Assembly: GCA_022072175.1 (NCBI GenBank)
Contig: JAJVIE010000003.1
Coordinates: 1,295,893-1,359,892 of the forward strand
Length of the DNA: 64,000 bases
Direction of reading: 5' to 3'
Source of the DNA: Candidatus Omnitrophota bacterium
GTDB taxonomy: Bacteria > Omnitrophota > Gorgyraeia > 2-02-FULL-51-18
In this document: one piece after another, positions 18,708 through 26,499 of the stretch
How the letters are laid out: each line of letters starts with the position of its first letter
Position numbering within the stretch: the first letter of the stretch is position 1
Notes under the pieces: generated by a model
The model's database searches: none
The model's input: the letters and a program-made list of their open reading frames with translations, nothing else
What the model was told of the DNA's origin: nothing
Made by a program: the position numbers and the translations under genes

Positions 18708-19397
18708 TTAGCCCGCGTACTGGGCCAGCGCGTCGGACAGGGTCTTGTTGGACGGCTTGAGCTGGGCCCCCTCCGCATAGAGGATGTCGTACGAGCTGGC
18801 CGGGCGGCCGTAGTACTCGGCGTTGGACTCCCGGTCAGGACTGACGACCGCGCCCTGCAGGGCCACCCCGCCGAAAAGACCCCGGCTCCGCGAGTACGAA
18901 TAGATCGCCGCCTTGAGCGAAAGGTCCGTGCCCGCTTCGGCCGAACGTCCCACCGGTCCGGCGGCGATCGAAGCGTCGGCTCCGAGGGTGAAGTTGTTGT
19001 CGAGCAGGCCTTCGAGGCCGCGCTCGTTCATGATGACCAGGACCAGGTCCGTGGCCTCGGCGCCGATCTGCAGGCCCCAACTGCCGCCGCCGATCTTGGA
19101 GAACGCCGCCTGTCCCCACTGGCCGGTCTTCTCGTCACGGCGCACGATGACGCCCTTGCCGACCCTCGCCCCGATGATAAAGCCGCCTTTGAGCACGGAG
19201 GGATAGATCGCGATGGCCTTGCAGCGCCGGAGCAGGTCCTCGGGGATGCTCTGGTCCGGTGAGGCCATGACCTCATCGAGCACCAACTTGGCCTCGCGCA
19301 CCCGGGCGTCCAGCTCCACGGACGCTCCCGCGTCTGGGACGTACGCCCCGCCCAGCACCATCCACAACGACAGCATCACCGTCAGAGCCCGTTTCAT
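18708..19397 (-). CDS. Secreted SYLF (Ysc84-type) lipid-binding domain protein
   Basis: 229 residues from the ATG at 19397 with a GGGAGGAG site. Signal peptide (KRALTVMLSLWMVLGGAYVPDAGAS), then a SYLF domain: CKAIAIYPSVLKGGFIIGARVGKGV, a GGGSWGLQIGAEATDLVLVIMNERGLEGLL segment and LSLKAAIYSYSRSRGLFGGVAL. SYLF domains bind phosphoinositides in eukaryotes; the bacterial exported forms have no firmly known role, probably at the envelope. Single gene. Confidence 0.85.
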   Translation of the reverse strand: MKRALTVMLSLWMVLGGAYVPDAGASVELDARVREAKLVLDEVMASPDQSIPEDLLRRCKAIAIYPSVLKGGFIIGARVGKGVIVRRDEKTGQWGQAAFSKIGGGSWGLQIGAEATDLVLVIMNERGLEGLLDNNFTLGADASIAAGPVGRSAEAGTDLSLKAAIYSYSRSRGLFGGVALQGAVVSPDRESNAEYYGRPASSYDILYAEGAQLKPSNKTLSDALAQYAG

Positions 19398-19543
19398 GTT
19401 CTCCTCCCTAGGTGTTCTCGTACGGGGCACACCACCCCGAGCCGGTAAAGATGCACCGCGATCAAGACCAACCGTTATGGTACACCAACACGGGAGGTCC
19501 GGACACAGGAACGTGCGCGGACCGCGGGCGGGATGCCGGAACC

Positions 19544-20668
19544 TTAACGGACGCCGGCGGCGATGATCCGGTCCAGCTCGTGGCGGAGCACGGGCAGGAC
19601 CTCTTGGTAGCGGTAGGAGCCGAGGGTCTCGGACTTGCGCTTGAGCGTGACGGTGCTGGGACCGCACCAGACGCCGAGGTCGGCGTCGTCGGTCTCGCCG
19701 GGACCGTTGACCCGGCAACCCATGACCGCGATCGTCAGCTTGTGCTCACGCGCGTAGGCCGTCATCTCCTTCACCCGCATGGCCAGCTCGACGAAATCCG
19801 CGTTCTCGACACGCGAGCACGACGGGCAGGAGATGATGTTGAGCCCCTTGCCGAAATCCGGCACCGACACGTAGCGCCCCGCGGAGATGTCCGCGAGGAT
19901 TTGGCGGCCGTAGGTGATCTCCTCGTGCTTGCGCTCGTTGGGCAGGGTCAACGAGACGCGCAGGGTGTCGCCGATGCCCAACGGGATCAACTGCTCGAAC
20001 GCGATACGGGTCTTGATCACACCGTCCGGCAGGAGACCCGCCTCGGTGACGCCCAGATGGATGGGCACATCCGGACGGCGCTCGGCGAAGGCCTTGTTGC
20101 AGGTGACGACCTTCTGCGGGTCGGAGTCCTTGAGGCTGACGACGTAGTTGGTGAAACCCAGCTCGTCCAGGAGGTCGCAGTGCCAGGCGGCGCTCTCGAC
20201 GATGGCCCGGACATGGTCGCCGTCGTATCTCTTGAGGAAATCCGGCGCCACAGAGCCGCAGTTGACGCCGACCCTCAGCGCGATGTCATGCTTCTTGGCG
20301 ATGCCGGCGATCCACTCGACCTTGAGGCGGACGTCCTTGTCCTTCTCGAGGTGATGGAGGTGGCCGGGATTGTACCGGACCTTGTCGACGTGAGGCGCCA
20401 CGAGCTCCGCCAGGGGGAAGTTCTCCTGCAGGTCGACGACCAGGCGGGCGTCGGTGCGGCGGCGGATCTCGGCGAGCGCGGCGACGTCGCTCTTGTTGTC
20501 GACGGCGATGCGGATGAGGTCGGCGCCGCTCTCACGCAGAGCGTGGATCTGTCCGAGAGTGGCCTCGATGTCCTGCGTGTGCGTGGCGCACATGCTCTGG
20601 ACGGAGATCGGGGCATCCCCGCCGATCACCAGATCGCGGACTCGAACTTGCCGGGTCTTACGGCCCAT
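19544..20668 (-). CDS. ispG: 4-hydroxy-3-methylbut-2-enyl diphosphate synthase
   Basis: 374 residues. IspG/GcpE reduces MEcPP to HMBPP in the MEP isoprenoid pathway using a 4Fe-4S cluster. The TIM-barrel start [35 protein letters not shown], and C-terminal cluster ligands ISCPSCSR and [11 protein letters not shown] are present. It has the short bacterial architecture without the plant insert. ispH, encoding the next enzyme, is at 33346. The small membrane-protein gene is ~15 bases from its 5' end on the same strand, so they may form an operon. Confidence 0.95.
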   Translation of the reverse strand: MGRKTRQVRVRDLVIGGDAPISVQSMCATHTQDIEATLGQIHALRESGADLIRIAVDNKSDVAALAEIRRRTDARLVVDLQENFPLAELVAPHVDKVRYNPGHLHHLEKDKDVRLKVEWIAGIAKKHDIALRVGVNCGSVAPDFLKRYDGDHVRAIVESAAWHCDLLDELGFTNYVVSLKDSDPQKVVTCNKAFAERRPDVPIHLGVTEAGLLPDGVIKTRIAFEQLIPLGIGDTLRVSLTLPNERKHEEITYGRQILADISAGRYVSVPDFGKGLNIISCPSCSRVENADFVELAMRVKEMTAYAREHKLTIAVMGCRVNGPGETDDADLGVWCGPSTVTLKRKSETLGSYRYQEVLPVLRHELDRIIAAGVR

Positions 20669-20683
20669 CAGGATGCGTCGCTG

Positions 20684-20953
20684 TTAGCGGGAGACCGCGT
20701 CGCCGGCGGCCGCCTGGATCGGACAGTTGTCCTTGGCGAGCTTCATGGAACAAGAACGATCGTAACCGCCCTTGCCATAACCGGACTTGCCCACGCACTT
20801 CATGGACGAGCAGATTAGGCACAGCAAGGAGGCGATCATCACGAAGATCCCGATGACCTGACCCAGGAGCTTGACACCCTCCTTTTCCTTACTGGCGGTG
20901 ACGAACACCAGATACCCGACTCCCAGCGCGATCAACGCGATAGCTCCGGCCAT
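20684..20953 (-). CDS. Small cysteine-containing membrane protein
   Basis: 89 residues from the ATG at 20953, which has an almost perfect AAGGAGGTCC ribosome site. Two predicted helices (AGAIALIALGVGYLVFV and LLGQVIGIFVMIASLLCLIC), then a polar tail with five Cys in C-x(n) spacing (LICSSMKC, SCSMKLAKDNC). The tail may bind a metal or form disulfides. I do not recognise the family. It precedes ispG by 15 bases. Confidence 0.6.
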   Translation of the reverse strand: MAGAIALIALGVGYLVFVTASKEKEGVKLLGQVIGIFVMIASLLCLICSSMKCVGKSGYGKGGYDRSCSMKLAKDNCPIQAAAGDAVSR

Positions 20954-21114
20954 GAGGACCTCCTTGTGAAAAACGGTGCCGAGGGGGCCGCAAGCTCCTG
21001 CTTGCGGCACTCCGTGCCGGTCATGAGGACCGGCGCTTCGCAGGACCAGTGATCGCCGCGTCCGGGACGCAGCGATCTATACGTTCGATTCTGCCTCAAC
21101 TTTACTACAAAAAA

Positions 21115-21189
21115 TGGTGCCGAGGGGCAGAATCGAACTGCCCACGCCCGCCTTTTCAGGGCGGCGCTCTACCACTGAGCTACCTCGGC
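21115..21189 (-). tRNA. tRNA-Phe (anticodon GAA)
   Basis: 75 bases with encoded CCA. Acceptor GCCGAGG pairs with CCTCGGC; D-arm TAGCTCAGTGGTAGAGC; anticodon stem CCGCC/GGCGG around loop CTGAAAA; T-arm GGGCAGTTCGATTCTGCCC. The anticodon GAA reads TTC/TTT. Confidence 0.93.
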
Positions 21190-21290
21190 TTAGGTTGGAT
21201 CGCTACAGGAAAGCTGTGGAGCACGATATTAGCGTATTTGCCCCTCCCTCGTCCAGCCTTCTGTATCCCATCTCGACGCGCACTGACCTA

Positions 21291-21702
21291 CGGACGCAGT
21301 CCGGAGGGGACGTGTTGATGCAGTGCCTGTTCGGCTCAACGCGTCCTCGAGGGACTGCGTCCGGTCGACCTGAGCTCCCGGTCACGCTCTCCCTTCGGCC
21401 TCGAGTCGACTTTTCTGGCTCCCAGGCACTATCGTCACTCGGTAAGTCGTGGGGCCCCTCGGCAAGCTAAAGCGTGCCGTTTCCCCTACGACTTACCTCG
21501 GACGGATAAGGAGCTGTGGGGGAGCCGAAAAGTCGAACTCGGCCTTCGGGAGACCGTGACCGGGAGCTCAATAGCCTCTCTACTCTTCCTCTGCTACCCC
21601 CGAACGGGTGGCGCGGAACGGGGCGCCCCAAGAGGGCACAGGCGAAAGCCGAGCACTCTTGGGGCTGTTCCGCGACAGGACCCGTGAGGGGGCTACAGAA
21701 GA
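21291..21702. repeat. Structured intergenic repeat, copy 1 (no gene in 21190-21750)
   Basis: This 560-base gap between tRNA-Phe and the desaturase has no credible gene. It holds nested helices: an inverted repeat of 12 bases (21291-21302 with 21352-21363); near-perfect ~50-base outer arms (21372-21423 with 21518-21569); inner GGTAAGTCG/CGACTTACC stem (21441-21454 with 21483-21497); a GGCA...TGCC tip (21461-21478); and a 3' domain (about 21592-21702) with stems CGCGGAAC/GTTCCGCG, CCCCAAGAG/CTCTTGGGG and ACGGGT/ACCCGT closed by CCCCC/GGGGG. The core and 3' domain recur at 44834-45114. Outer stems differ in sequence but still pair. Either strand could be transcribed. Confidence 0.75.
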
Positions 21703-21738
21703 ACTAGAGATTCCTAGGTAGGCTTCGGTGGCGGGGGG

Positions 21739-21750
21739 TACAATAACGCG
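21739..21750 (+). promoter_or_regulatory. -10-like TACAAT directly before desaturase start
   Basis: TACAAT at 21739-21744 is six bases before the ATG at 21751, with no Shine-Dalgarno element in the gap. Transcription would start at or next to the ATG (leaderless). The -35 is weak. Confidence 0.5.
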
Positions 21751-22644
21751 ATGACCCATCCTGCAGGCGAACCCAAGATGAAGATCCGCTGGGCGGGCGT
21801 GCTCTTTTTGCTGTCGAGCGCGCTCGTGGGCTTCATCGTCGCTCCGGTGTATTTCTATCGTCATCCCCTGGCGGCTTTCGACGTGGCGCTGTTCCTGCTC
21901 TATGTCGTCGCCACGCTGATGGCGATCACGGTCGGCTACCACCGGCTCTACTCTCACGCGGCTTTCAGAGCGCACGCGATCGTCCGCTTCCTGTGCCTCT
22001 TTTTCGGCGCGGCGTCGTTCCAGCAGTCGGCGCTCCGCTGGGCCTCCCTGCACCGCACTCATCATCGGTACGTGGACACCGAGCGCGACCCGTACAACAT
22101 CAAGCGCGGCTTCTTCTACGCGCACGTCGGCTGGGTCATCCTGCGCAAACCCGTCATCGATTACGACAACGCTCTCGATCTGCAGAAGGATGGGATGCTC
22201 ACGCACCAGCACCGCCACTATCAGCTGTGGGCGCTGGGGGCGGGGGTCGTCCTGCCGCTCTTCCTGGGAGCGCTAGCCGGACGCCTGATCGAGACCTTTC
22301 TTCTGACCATCGCCGCACGCCTGGCGGTGGTGCACCACTGCACGTTCTTCATCAACTCGTTCGCGCACACGTTCGGCACCGCGGATTACGACCCCCACTC
22401 CAGCGCCAAGGACAACTGGATCGGAGCGCTCCTGACCAACGGTGAGGGCTATCACAACTTCCACCACCGCTTCCCCTCCGACTACCGCAACGGCATCCGC
22501 TGGTACCACTGGGATCCCACCAAGTGGCTGATCCGCGCGCTGTCTTGGGTCGGCCTGACCTCCGAACTCCGCCTCACGCCGGCCGCCAGCATCGAGCAGG
22601 CCCGAGCCGAAACGCGCGCCCTGCGCGCCTCGAAGAAGATATAA
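21751..22644 (+). CDS. Acyl-CoA/acyl-lipid delta-9-type fatty acid desaturase
   Basis: 297 residues. Four membrane helices and all three di-iron His boxes: HRLYSH near 61, HRTHH near 98 and the C-terminal HNFHH near 237, plus the extra NSFAHTFG motif. It introduces a double bond in membrane fatty acyl chains. Fits the stearoyl-CoA desaturase-like bacterial group (~300 residues). The gene stands alone; its start follows a -10-like hexamer by six bases. Confidence 0.9.
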   Translation: MTHPAGEPKMKIRWAGVLFLLSSALVGFIVAPVYFYRHPLAAFDVALFLLYVVATLMAITVGYHRLYSHAAFRAHAIVRFLCLFFGAASFQQSALRWASLHRTHHRYVDTERDPYNIKRGFFYAHVGWVILRKPVIDYDNALDLQKDGMLTHQHRHYQLWALGAGVVLPLFLGALAGRLIETFLLTIAARLAVVHHCTFFINSFAHTFGTADYDPHSSAKDNWIGALLTNGEGYHNFHHRFPSDYRNGIRWYHWDPTKWLIRALSWVGLTSELRLTPAASIEQARAETRALRASKKI

Positions 22645-22742
22645 CTTCATAATTCATAACAAGTTATAACGCTCTGTTCCAAGGGCTTCATGTTGTAATG
22701 ATTAGATAAGTATGTTATCTTTTGATTATTATTGCATAAGCC

Positions 22743-23189
22743 ATGCGCTATCAGATCAACCGCCCTTCCGTCCTGGATGAGATCATCGAACACGAGGTCA
22801 TCCTCATCGACCTCGATAAGGGCGTTTATTACAACACCGAGCATGCCGGGGCCGACATCTGGCGCGGTCTCAAGAGCGGCTGGGACGATGCGGCCATCGC
22901 CGAGTACATCGCCTGCCGGTATTCGATCGGCACCGAGATGGCGCGTAAGAGCGTCGATGATTTCATCCGTACGCTCGAGTCCGAGCAGCTGATCATCAAG
23001 GACCCCGAAGCGCGCGGTGGACGCACGATGGAGCCGCGCCTGGAAGAGACCGGCGCCCCCCTGCCGTTCGAACTGCCGCGGATCTTCAAGTACACGGACC
23101 TCAAGGAACTGCTCCTCTTGGATCCCATCCACGACATCGACACGTCCGAACGGCCGCCAAGAACACCCGAGAACGGCCGGCCCAAGTGA
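22743..23189 (+). CDS. PqqD-family protein
   Basis: 148 residues. N-terminal ~85 residues are PqqD-like: YYNTEHAGADIWRGLKSG..., then a winged-helix end (ARKSVDDFIRTLESEQLII). PqqD domains (RiPP recognition elements) bind precursor peptides for modifying enzymes. A C-terminal tail (FKYTDLKELLLLDPIHDID) resembles extensions seen in PqqD proteins paired with HPr-kinase-like genes. An AT-rich ~98-base intergenic region, the likely promoter, precedes it. Its stop overlaps the next gene's GTG (GTGA). No precursor peptide gene is evident nearby. Confidence 0.78.
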   Translation: MRYQINRPSVLDEIIEHEVILIDLDKGVYYNTEHAGADIWRGLKSGWDDAAIAEYIACRYSIGTEMARKSVDDFIRTLESEQLIIKDPEARGGRTMEPRLEETGAPLPFELPRIFKYTDLKELLLLDPIHDIDTSERPPRTPENGRPK

Positions 23190-24235
23190 CCGCCTCGACC
23201 GTACCCGCTCCCCCCGCCGACCTGCCGACGCGGCTCGACAGAGCTTACGCCGCGGCCGCGAAGCTCTCCGGTGAACACAGGCACACGCTCCGGCCGGCCG
23301 GCCTTGCGCTCGAAGCGAGTTTCGCCGGTCAGGAGCTCCATGAACTTCTGGCCCCGGCCCTGCTCCACGCCGCCACGGACATCACCGAGAGCGACGCCGC
23401 GCGGCTGCGGGTCTGGTCCGGTGACCCCGATGACGCCGAAACCCGTCTGATCTCCAGGCTCGGAGGCTACGCCCCCGACGCCGAGATCCGCCTGCGCACG
23501 GACGATTACCTTCTGTCCTACCGAGAGAACCTCGGCATCCTCACCGCGTGGTGTCCTTGGACGAGGACCGGTCACGTGCGCATCCTCCCGAGCGCGGTCG
23601 TACCCGCCTACGAAAAGGGCTGTCCGATGCGCACGTTCTTCCACTGGTGGCTGCGTGAATCGGGATTGACGCTGGTCCACGCGGGCGCTGTCGGCCGGCA
23701 GGGACGAGGAGTCCTGCTGGCGGGCAAAGCCGGGCTGGGCAAATCCACCTGCGCGTTCGCGTGCCTGCGAGCGGGTCTCGATTATACGGGCGATGATTTC
23801 ACCGCGGTGTCCCTCGCCGGAGGCGCCGTCGAGGCCCGCGCGCTCTACGGTAGCGTCAAGCTCGAGAGCGCCCACCTCCGGGCGATCGCTTCGGGTATGC
23901 CTCTGAGCGGCGAGGCGCTGGGCAACGGCAAGGAACTGCTGTTCGTCGACCGCGTTTTCGAGGGACGGCTGGCCTCCCGCTTGGCGGTCAAGGCCGTACT
24001 CGTGCCGCGCCGCACCGGATACGCCGAGACCACCGTGCGGCGCATCTCGGCCGTCCGCTGTCTGACGGCACTGGCGCCGAGCACTATCTTCCAGCTCAAC
24101 TCCCGCTCGGCGACCGACCTCGGTCCTCTGGCGGAGATCGTGCGCAGACTGCCGTGCTACGTCATCGAGATGGGGCGCGACATCGCCGATATTCCCAAGC
24201 GTATCGGCGAGCTCCTGGGGACCGGATCCGCGTGA
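23186..24235 (+). CDS. HPr(Ser) kinase C-terminal-domain-like protein
   Basis: 349 residues from GTG at 23186 overlapping the PqqD stop. The C-terminal half has the HprK/PEPCK-like fold: LTLVHAGAVGRQGRGVLLAGKAGLGKSTCAF-type P-loop near residue 178 (GKAGLGKST), then YTGDDFTAVSL as the acidic motif. N-terminal ~150 residues are the poorly conserved domain found in kinases adjacent to PqqD genes. Such kinases occur in lasso-peptide-like and related peptide or glycan clusters and are thought to phosphorylate the peptide or a sugar. The target here is unknown. Confidence 0.72.
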   Translation: MTASTVPAPPADLPTRLDRAYAAAAKLSGEHRHTLRPAGLALEASFAGQELHELLAPALLHAATDITESDAARLRVWSGDPDDAETRLISRLGGYAPDAEIRLRTDDYLLSYRENLGILTAWCPWTRTGHVRILPSAVVPAYEKGCPMRTFFHWWLRESGLTLVHAGAVGRQGRGVLLAGKAGLGKSTCAFACLRAGLDYTGDDFTAVSLAGGAVEARALYGSVKLESAHLRAIASGMPLSGEALGNGKELLFVDRVFEGRLASRLAVKAVLVPRRTGYAETTVRRISAVRCLTALAPSTIFQLNSRSATDLGPLAEIVRRLPCYVIEMGRDIADIPKRIGELLGTGSA

Positions 24236-24921
24236 ACCGCCCCGGCGGACCGGAGATCAGCGTCATCATCGCGGTCCGTGACGGTGAGCGCTATCTGGAC
24301 GAGGCCATCCGGAGCGTGTACGGACAGACCCATACGGACCTCGAGCTCATCGTGGTCGACGACGGGTCGACGGACTCGACGGCGACCATCGCGGCCTCCT
24401 ATCCCGCCGCGCGTCTGTTGCGTCTGCCCGCCTCGGGCGTCTCGAGCGCCCGCAACGCCGGTCTGGCCGCCGCCCGCGGGACGGTCATCGCCTTTCTCGA
24501 CGCGGACGACGTGTGGCACCCGCACAAGCTGAGCGTCCAGCTGGCCGTCCTGCGCAGACATCCCGAGGTCGATCACGTGACCTGCCGGATCGAGCTGTTC
24601 CTGCAAGCCGGCCACAAGCGGCCGGCCGCCCTGCGCGAAGAGTTGTTCCGCCAGCCTCAGCCGGGCCTGATCCCCAGCGCGCTCTGCGTCAGACGGACCG
24701 CTTGCGATCGCGTCGGACCGTTCGATCCCCGTCTGGGGTCGTCCGAGGATACCGACTGGTTCTTGAGGGCCGCTGACGCGGGCCTCAAGCACAAAGCCCT
24801 CGAGGACGTGCTCGTGCGCAAGCGCGTGCATCCGGGCTGTGCGAGCCTCCGACCGCCGGCCGGACCCTCTGCGCTCACCGCGGTCGTCGGCGCATCCCTC
24901 CGCCGGAGACGAGGCGCATGA
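24232..24921 (+). CDS. Glycosyltransferase family 2
   Basis: 229 residues from the GTG at 24232 overlapping the kinase stop (GTGA). GT-A fold: SVIIAVRDGERYLDEAIRSV, nucleotide-binding VVDDGSTDST, DxD in AFLDADDVW and catalytic acidic SSEDTDWFLRA. Donor and acceptor unknown. Part of the four-gene PqqD/kinase/GT2/GT2 cassette; its stop overlaps the second GT2 (ATGA), so the products probably act together. Confidence 0.85.
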   Translation: MNRPGGPEISVIIAVRDGERYLDEAIRSVYGQTHTDLELIVVDDGSTDSTATIAASYPAARLLRLPASGVSSARNAGLAAARGTVIAFLDADDVWHPHKLSVQLAVLRRHPEVDHVTCRIELFLQAGHKRPAALREELFRQPQPGLIPSALCVRRTACDRVGPFDPRLGSSEDTDWFLRAADAGLKHKALEDVLVRKRVHPGCASLRPPAGPSALTAVVGASLRRRRGA

Positions 24922-25592
24922 AGAGCGGGATCAGCGTCATCATCCCGGTGAGCGACGGTGAACGGACGATCGCTGACGCCATCGACAGCGTGTTGGCGCA
25001 GACCTGTCCGGCGCACGAGGTGATCGTGGTCGACGATGGCTCCTCCGATCGCAGCGCCGCGATCGCCGCGGACTACGGCGGGATCGTCAAGCTCGTGCGG
25101 CAAGAGGCGGCGGGGGCCGGCGCGGCTCGTAACCGCGGCGTGACCTCCGCGAGCGGTTCCCATCTGGCCTTCTTGGACGCCGACGACCTGTGGCTGCCGC
25201 GCAAGAGCGAGCTCCAGCTCCGAACCTTGGACGAGGATCCCGGTCTCGATATGGTGTACGGAGGTCTCGAGCCGTTCCTGGACGATCCGGTCCGCGACGG
25301 ATCGCGTCTGTGCCTACCCCCTGCGGGACCGGGGCTGTCCCTGTGCACGCTCTTGGTACGCCGCGCCTCCTGGCTGCGCGTGGGGCCTCTGAGGGAAGAC
25401 CTGAGCGCGGGAGAGTTCATCGAATGGTACGACCGCGCGCGTCACACCGGCCTGCGCGGGACGGTCCTGACGGAGACGGTCTGCCGGAGACGCGTCCACC
25501 CGGACCGGCTTTCGCGCAAGAAGGCCGCGCGCGGCGCCGGTTACCTCGAGGCGGTGCGTCACATCCTGGCTCGCAAGGTCCGCGTCGGCTGA
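24918..25592 (+). CDS. Glycosyltransferase family 2
   Basis: 224 residues. SVIIPVSDGERTIADAIDSV, VVDDGSSDRS, DxD in FLDADDLW; the C-terminal catalytic acidic pair is less clear (SAGEFIEWYDRA). Paralogous to the preceding GT2 (similar length, same motifs), so the pair probably arose by duplication and may add sequential sugars. Last gene of the cassette. Confidence 0.83.
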   Translation: MKSGISVIIPVSDGERTIADAIDSVLAQTCPAHEVIVVDDGSSDRSAAIAADYGGIVKLVRQEAAGAGAARNRGVTSASGSHLAFLDADDLWLPRKSELQLRTLDEDPGLDMVYGGLEPFLDDPVRDGSRLCLPPAGPGLSLCTLLVRRASWLRVGPLREDLSAGEFIEWYDRARHTGLRGTVLTETVCRRRVHPDRLSRKKAARGAGYLEAVRHILARKVRVG

Positions 25593-25602
25593 CGCTGCGG
25601 CG

Positions 25603-26058
25603 TTACAGCGGTTCCGAGGCAATCTCGGGGTTGGTCAGCGGGTGTTCCTCGTTGGCGATCCGTTTGTCGGTGTCCTGATTGACCAGAGGATGTTCCTCGT
25701 TGGCGATGATCTTGGACGGGTCTTTGTTGACGAGCGGATGACTGTCCTTCTCGATGAAGTTCGGCGGGGTCTCCCGATAGCCCCGCGTCGGGTCGATACG
25801 GCCCGGGGGGAACTCCCGCACGCCCGGAGGTGCTTCATTGTACTGGATGGGCCTCTCGCGAAAACCGATCGGCTTCTCCCGGTAACCGGGAGGTACTTCG
25901 GTGTAGGTGATCGGTTTTTCGCGATAGGTCGGCGGGTACTCGAGGATATTGGACTTGATCACCGACTCCTCCCGCGTCGGGTCCCCGGCGGAGGCGGATC
26001 CGCAGACCGCGCCGAGCGCGCAGAAGGCCACCCAGAGAGCGGCGGCGGTCCGCGACAC
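25603..26058 (-). CDS. Secreted Pro-rich protein with two short repeat types
   Basis: 151 residues from GTG at 26058, whose G is also the last base of the upstream ArsC-like stop (TAGTG). Signal peptide (TAAALWVAFCALGAVCGSASA), then degenerate ~10-residue repeats of the pattern P-P-x-Y-R-E-K-P-I-x-Y (YREKPITY, YREKPIGF, RERPIQY, VREFPPG, YRETPPNF) and three longer units ending HPLVNxDxxK-IANEEHPL. No known domain. The regular Tyr/Arg/Glu/Pro pattern suggests an extended envelope or binding protein. Function unknown. Confidence 0.65.
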   Translation of the reverse strand: MSRTAAALWVAFCALGAVCGSASAGDPTREESVIKSNILEYPPTYREKPITYTEVPPGYREKPIGFRERPIQYNEAPPGVREFPPGRIDPTRGYRETPPNFIEKDSHPLVNKDPSKIIANEEHPLVNQDTDKRIANEEHPLTNPEIASEPL

Positions 26059-26408
26059 TAGAGGATCTCCCGGATCCTCTCGGCCGGGCGCGCGAGCACC
26101 GCGCGATCGCCCTTCTCGGCGATGGGTCTCTGCAGGAGTTCCGGGTGCACCGTCAACAGGTCGATCCACTGCTCGTCGCTCAGCGTCTTTTCCGCCAACC
26201 CGAGCGCCTTGTAGCTCTCCTCCTTGGTCCGGATGAAATCCTTGACCGGCTGACCCGTCTTGCGGATCAGCTCCTTGAGCTTGGCGCGGGACAGCGGCTC
26301 GACGATGTAGCGCACGCTGTCGTAGGCGATACCCGCCTCCTTGAGGATCGTCGACACCTGGCGACAGGTGGTGCAGGTCGGTTTTTCGTAGAGGGTCAGC
26401 TTGGCCAT
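26058..26408 (-). CDS. ArsC/YfgD-family thioredoxin-fold protein
   Basis: 116 residues, typical of ArsC (glutaredoxin-type) family. LYEKPTCTTCRQVSTILKEAGI carries the N-terminal catalytic Cys; Arg-containing segments (LIRKTGQP, LLQRPI) match the family's phosphate/arsenate-binding arginines. YfgD-like members often lack proven arsenate reductase activity, so the role is uncertain. No ars genes are adjacent. Confidence 0.78.
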   Translation of the reverse strand: MAKLTLYEKPTCTTCRQVSTILKEAGIAYDSVRYIVEPLSRAKLKELIRKTGQPVKDFIRTKEESYKALGLAEKTLSDEQWIDLLTVHPELLQRPIAEKGDRAVLARPAERIREIL

Positions 26409-26464
26409 GACGGCTCCTGTGCTTATAGTTTACATAATCGCTTTAACACGGTTTAACAAAAATA

Positions 26465-26499
26465 TCGATAAATACGATCTACTTTGCTAGCATAGTCCC
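26465..26499 (+). promoter_or_regulatory. Candidate promoter of tpsB (TCGATA-17-TAGCAT), leaderless
   Basis: In an AT-rich island, TCGATA (26465-26470), 17 bases, TAGCAT (26488-26493), then six bases to the ATG at 26500. No Shine-Dalgarno element fits between hexamer and ATG. Same -10-to-start spacing as the kinase and desaturase genes. Confidence 0.45.

Noticed and set aside
21372..21702. RNase P, 6S, tmRNA or SRP RNA in the 21.3-21.7 kb gap
   Set aside because: The conserved sequence blocks of those RNAs are absent, and a second copy at 44.8 kb argues against a single-copy housekeeping RNA.
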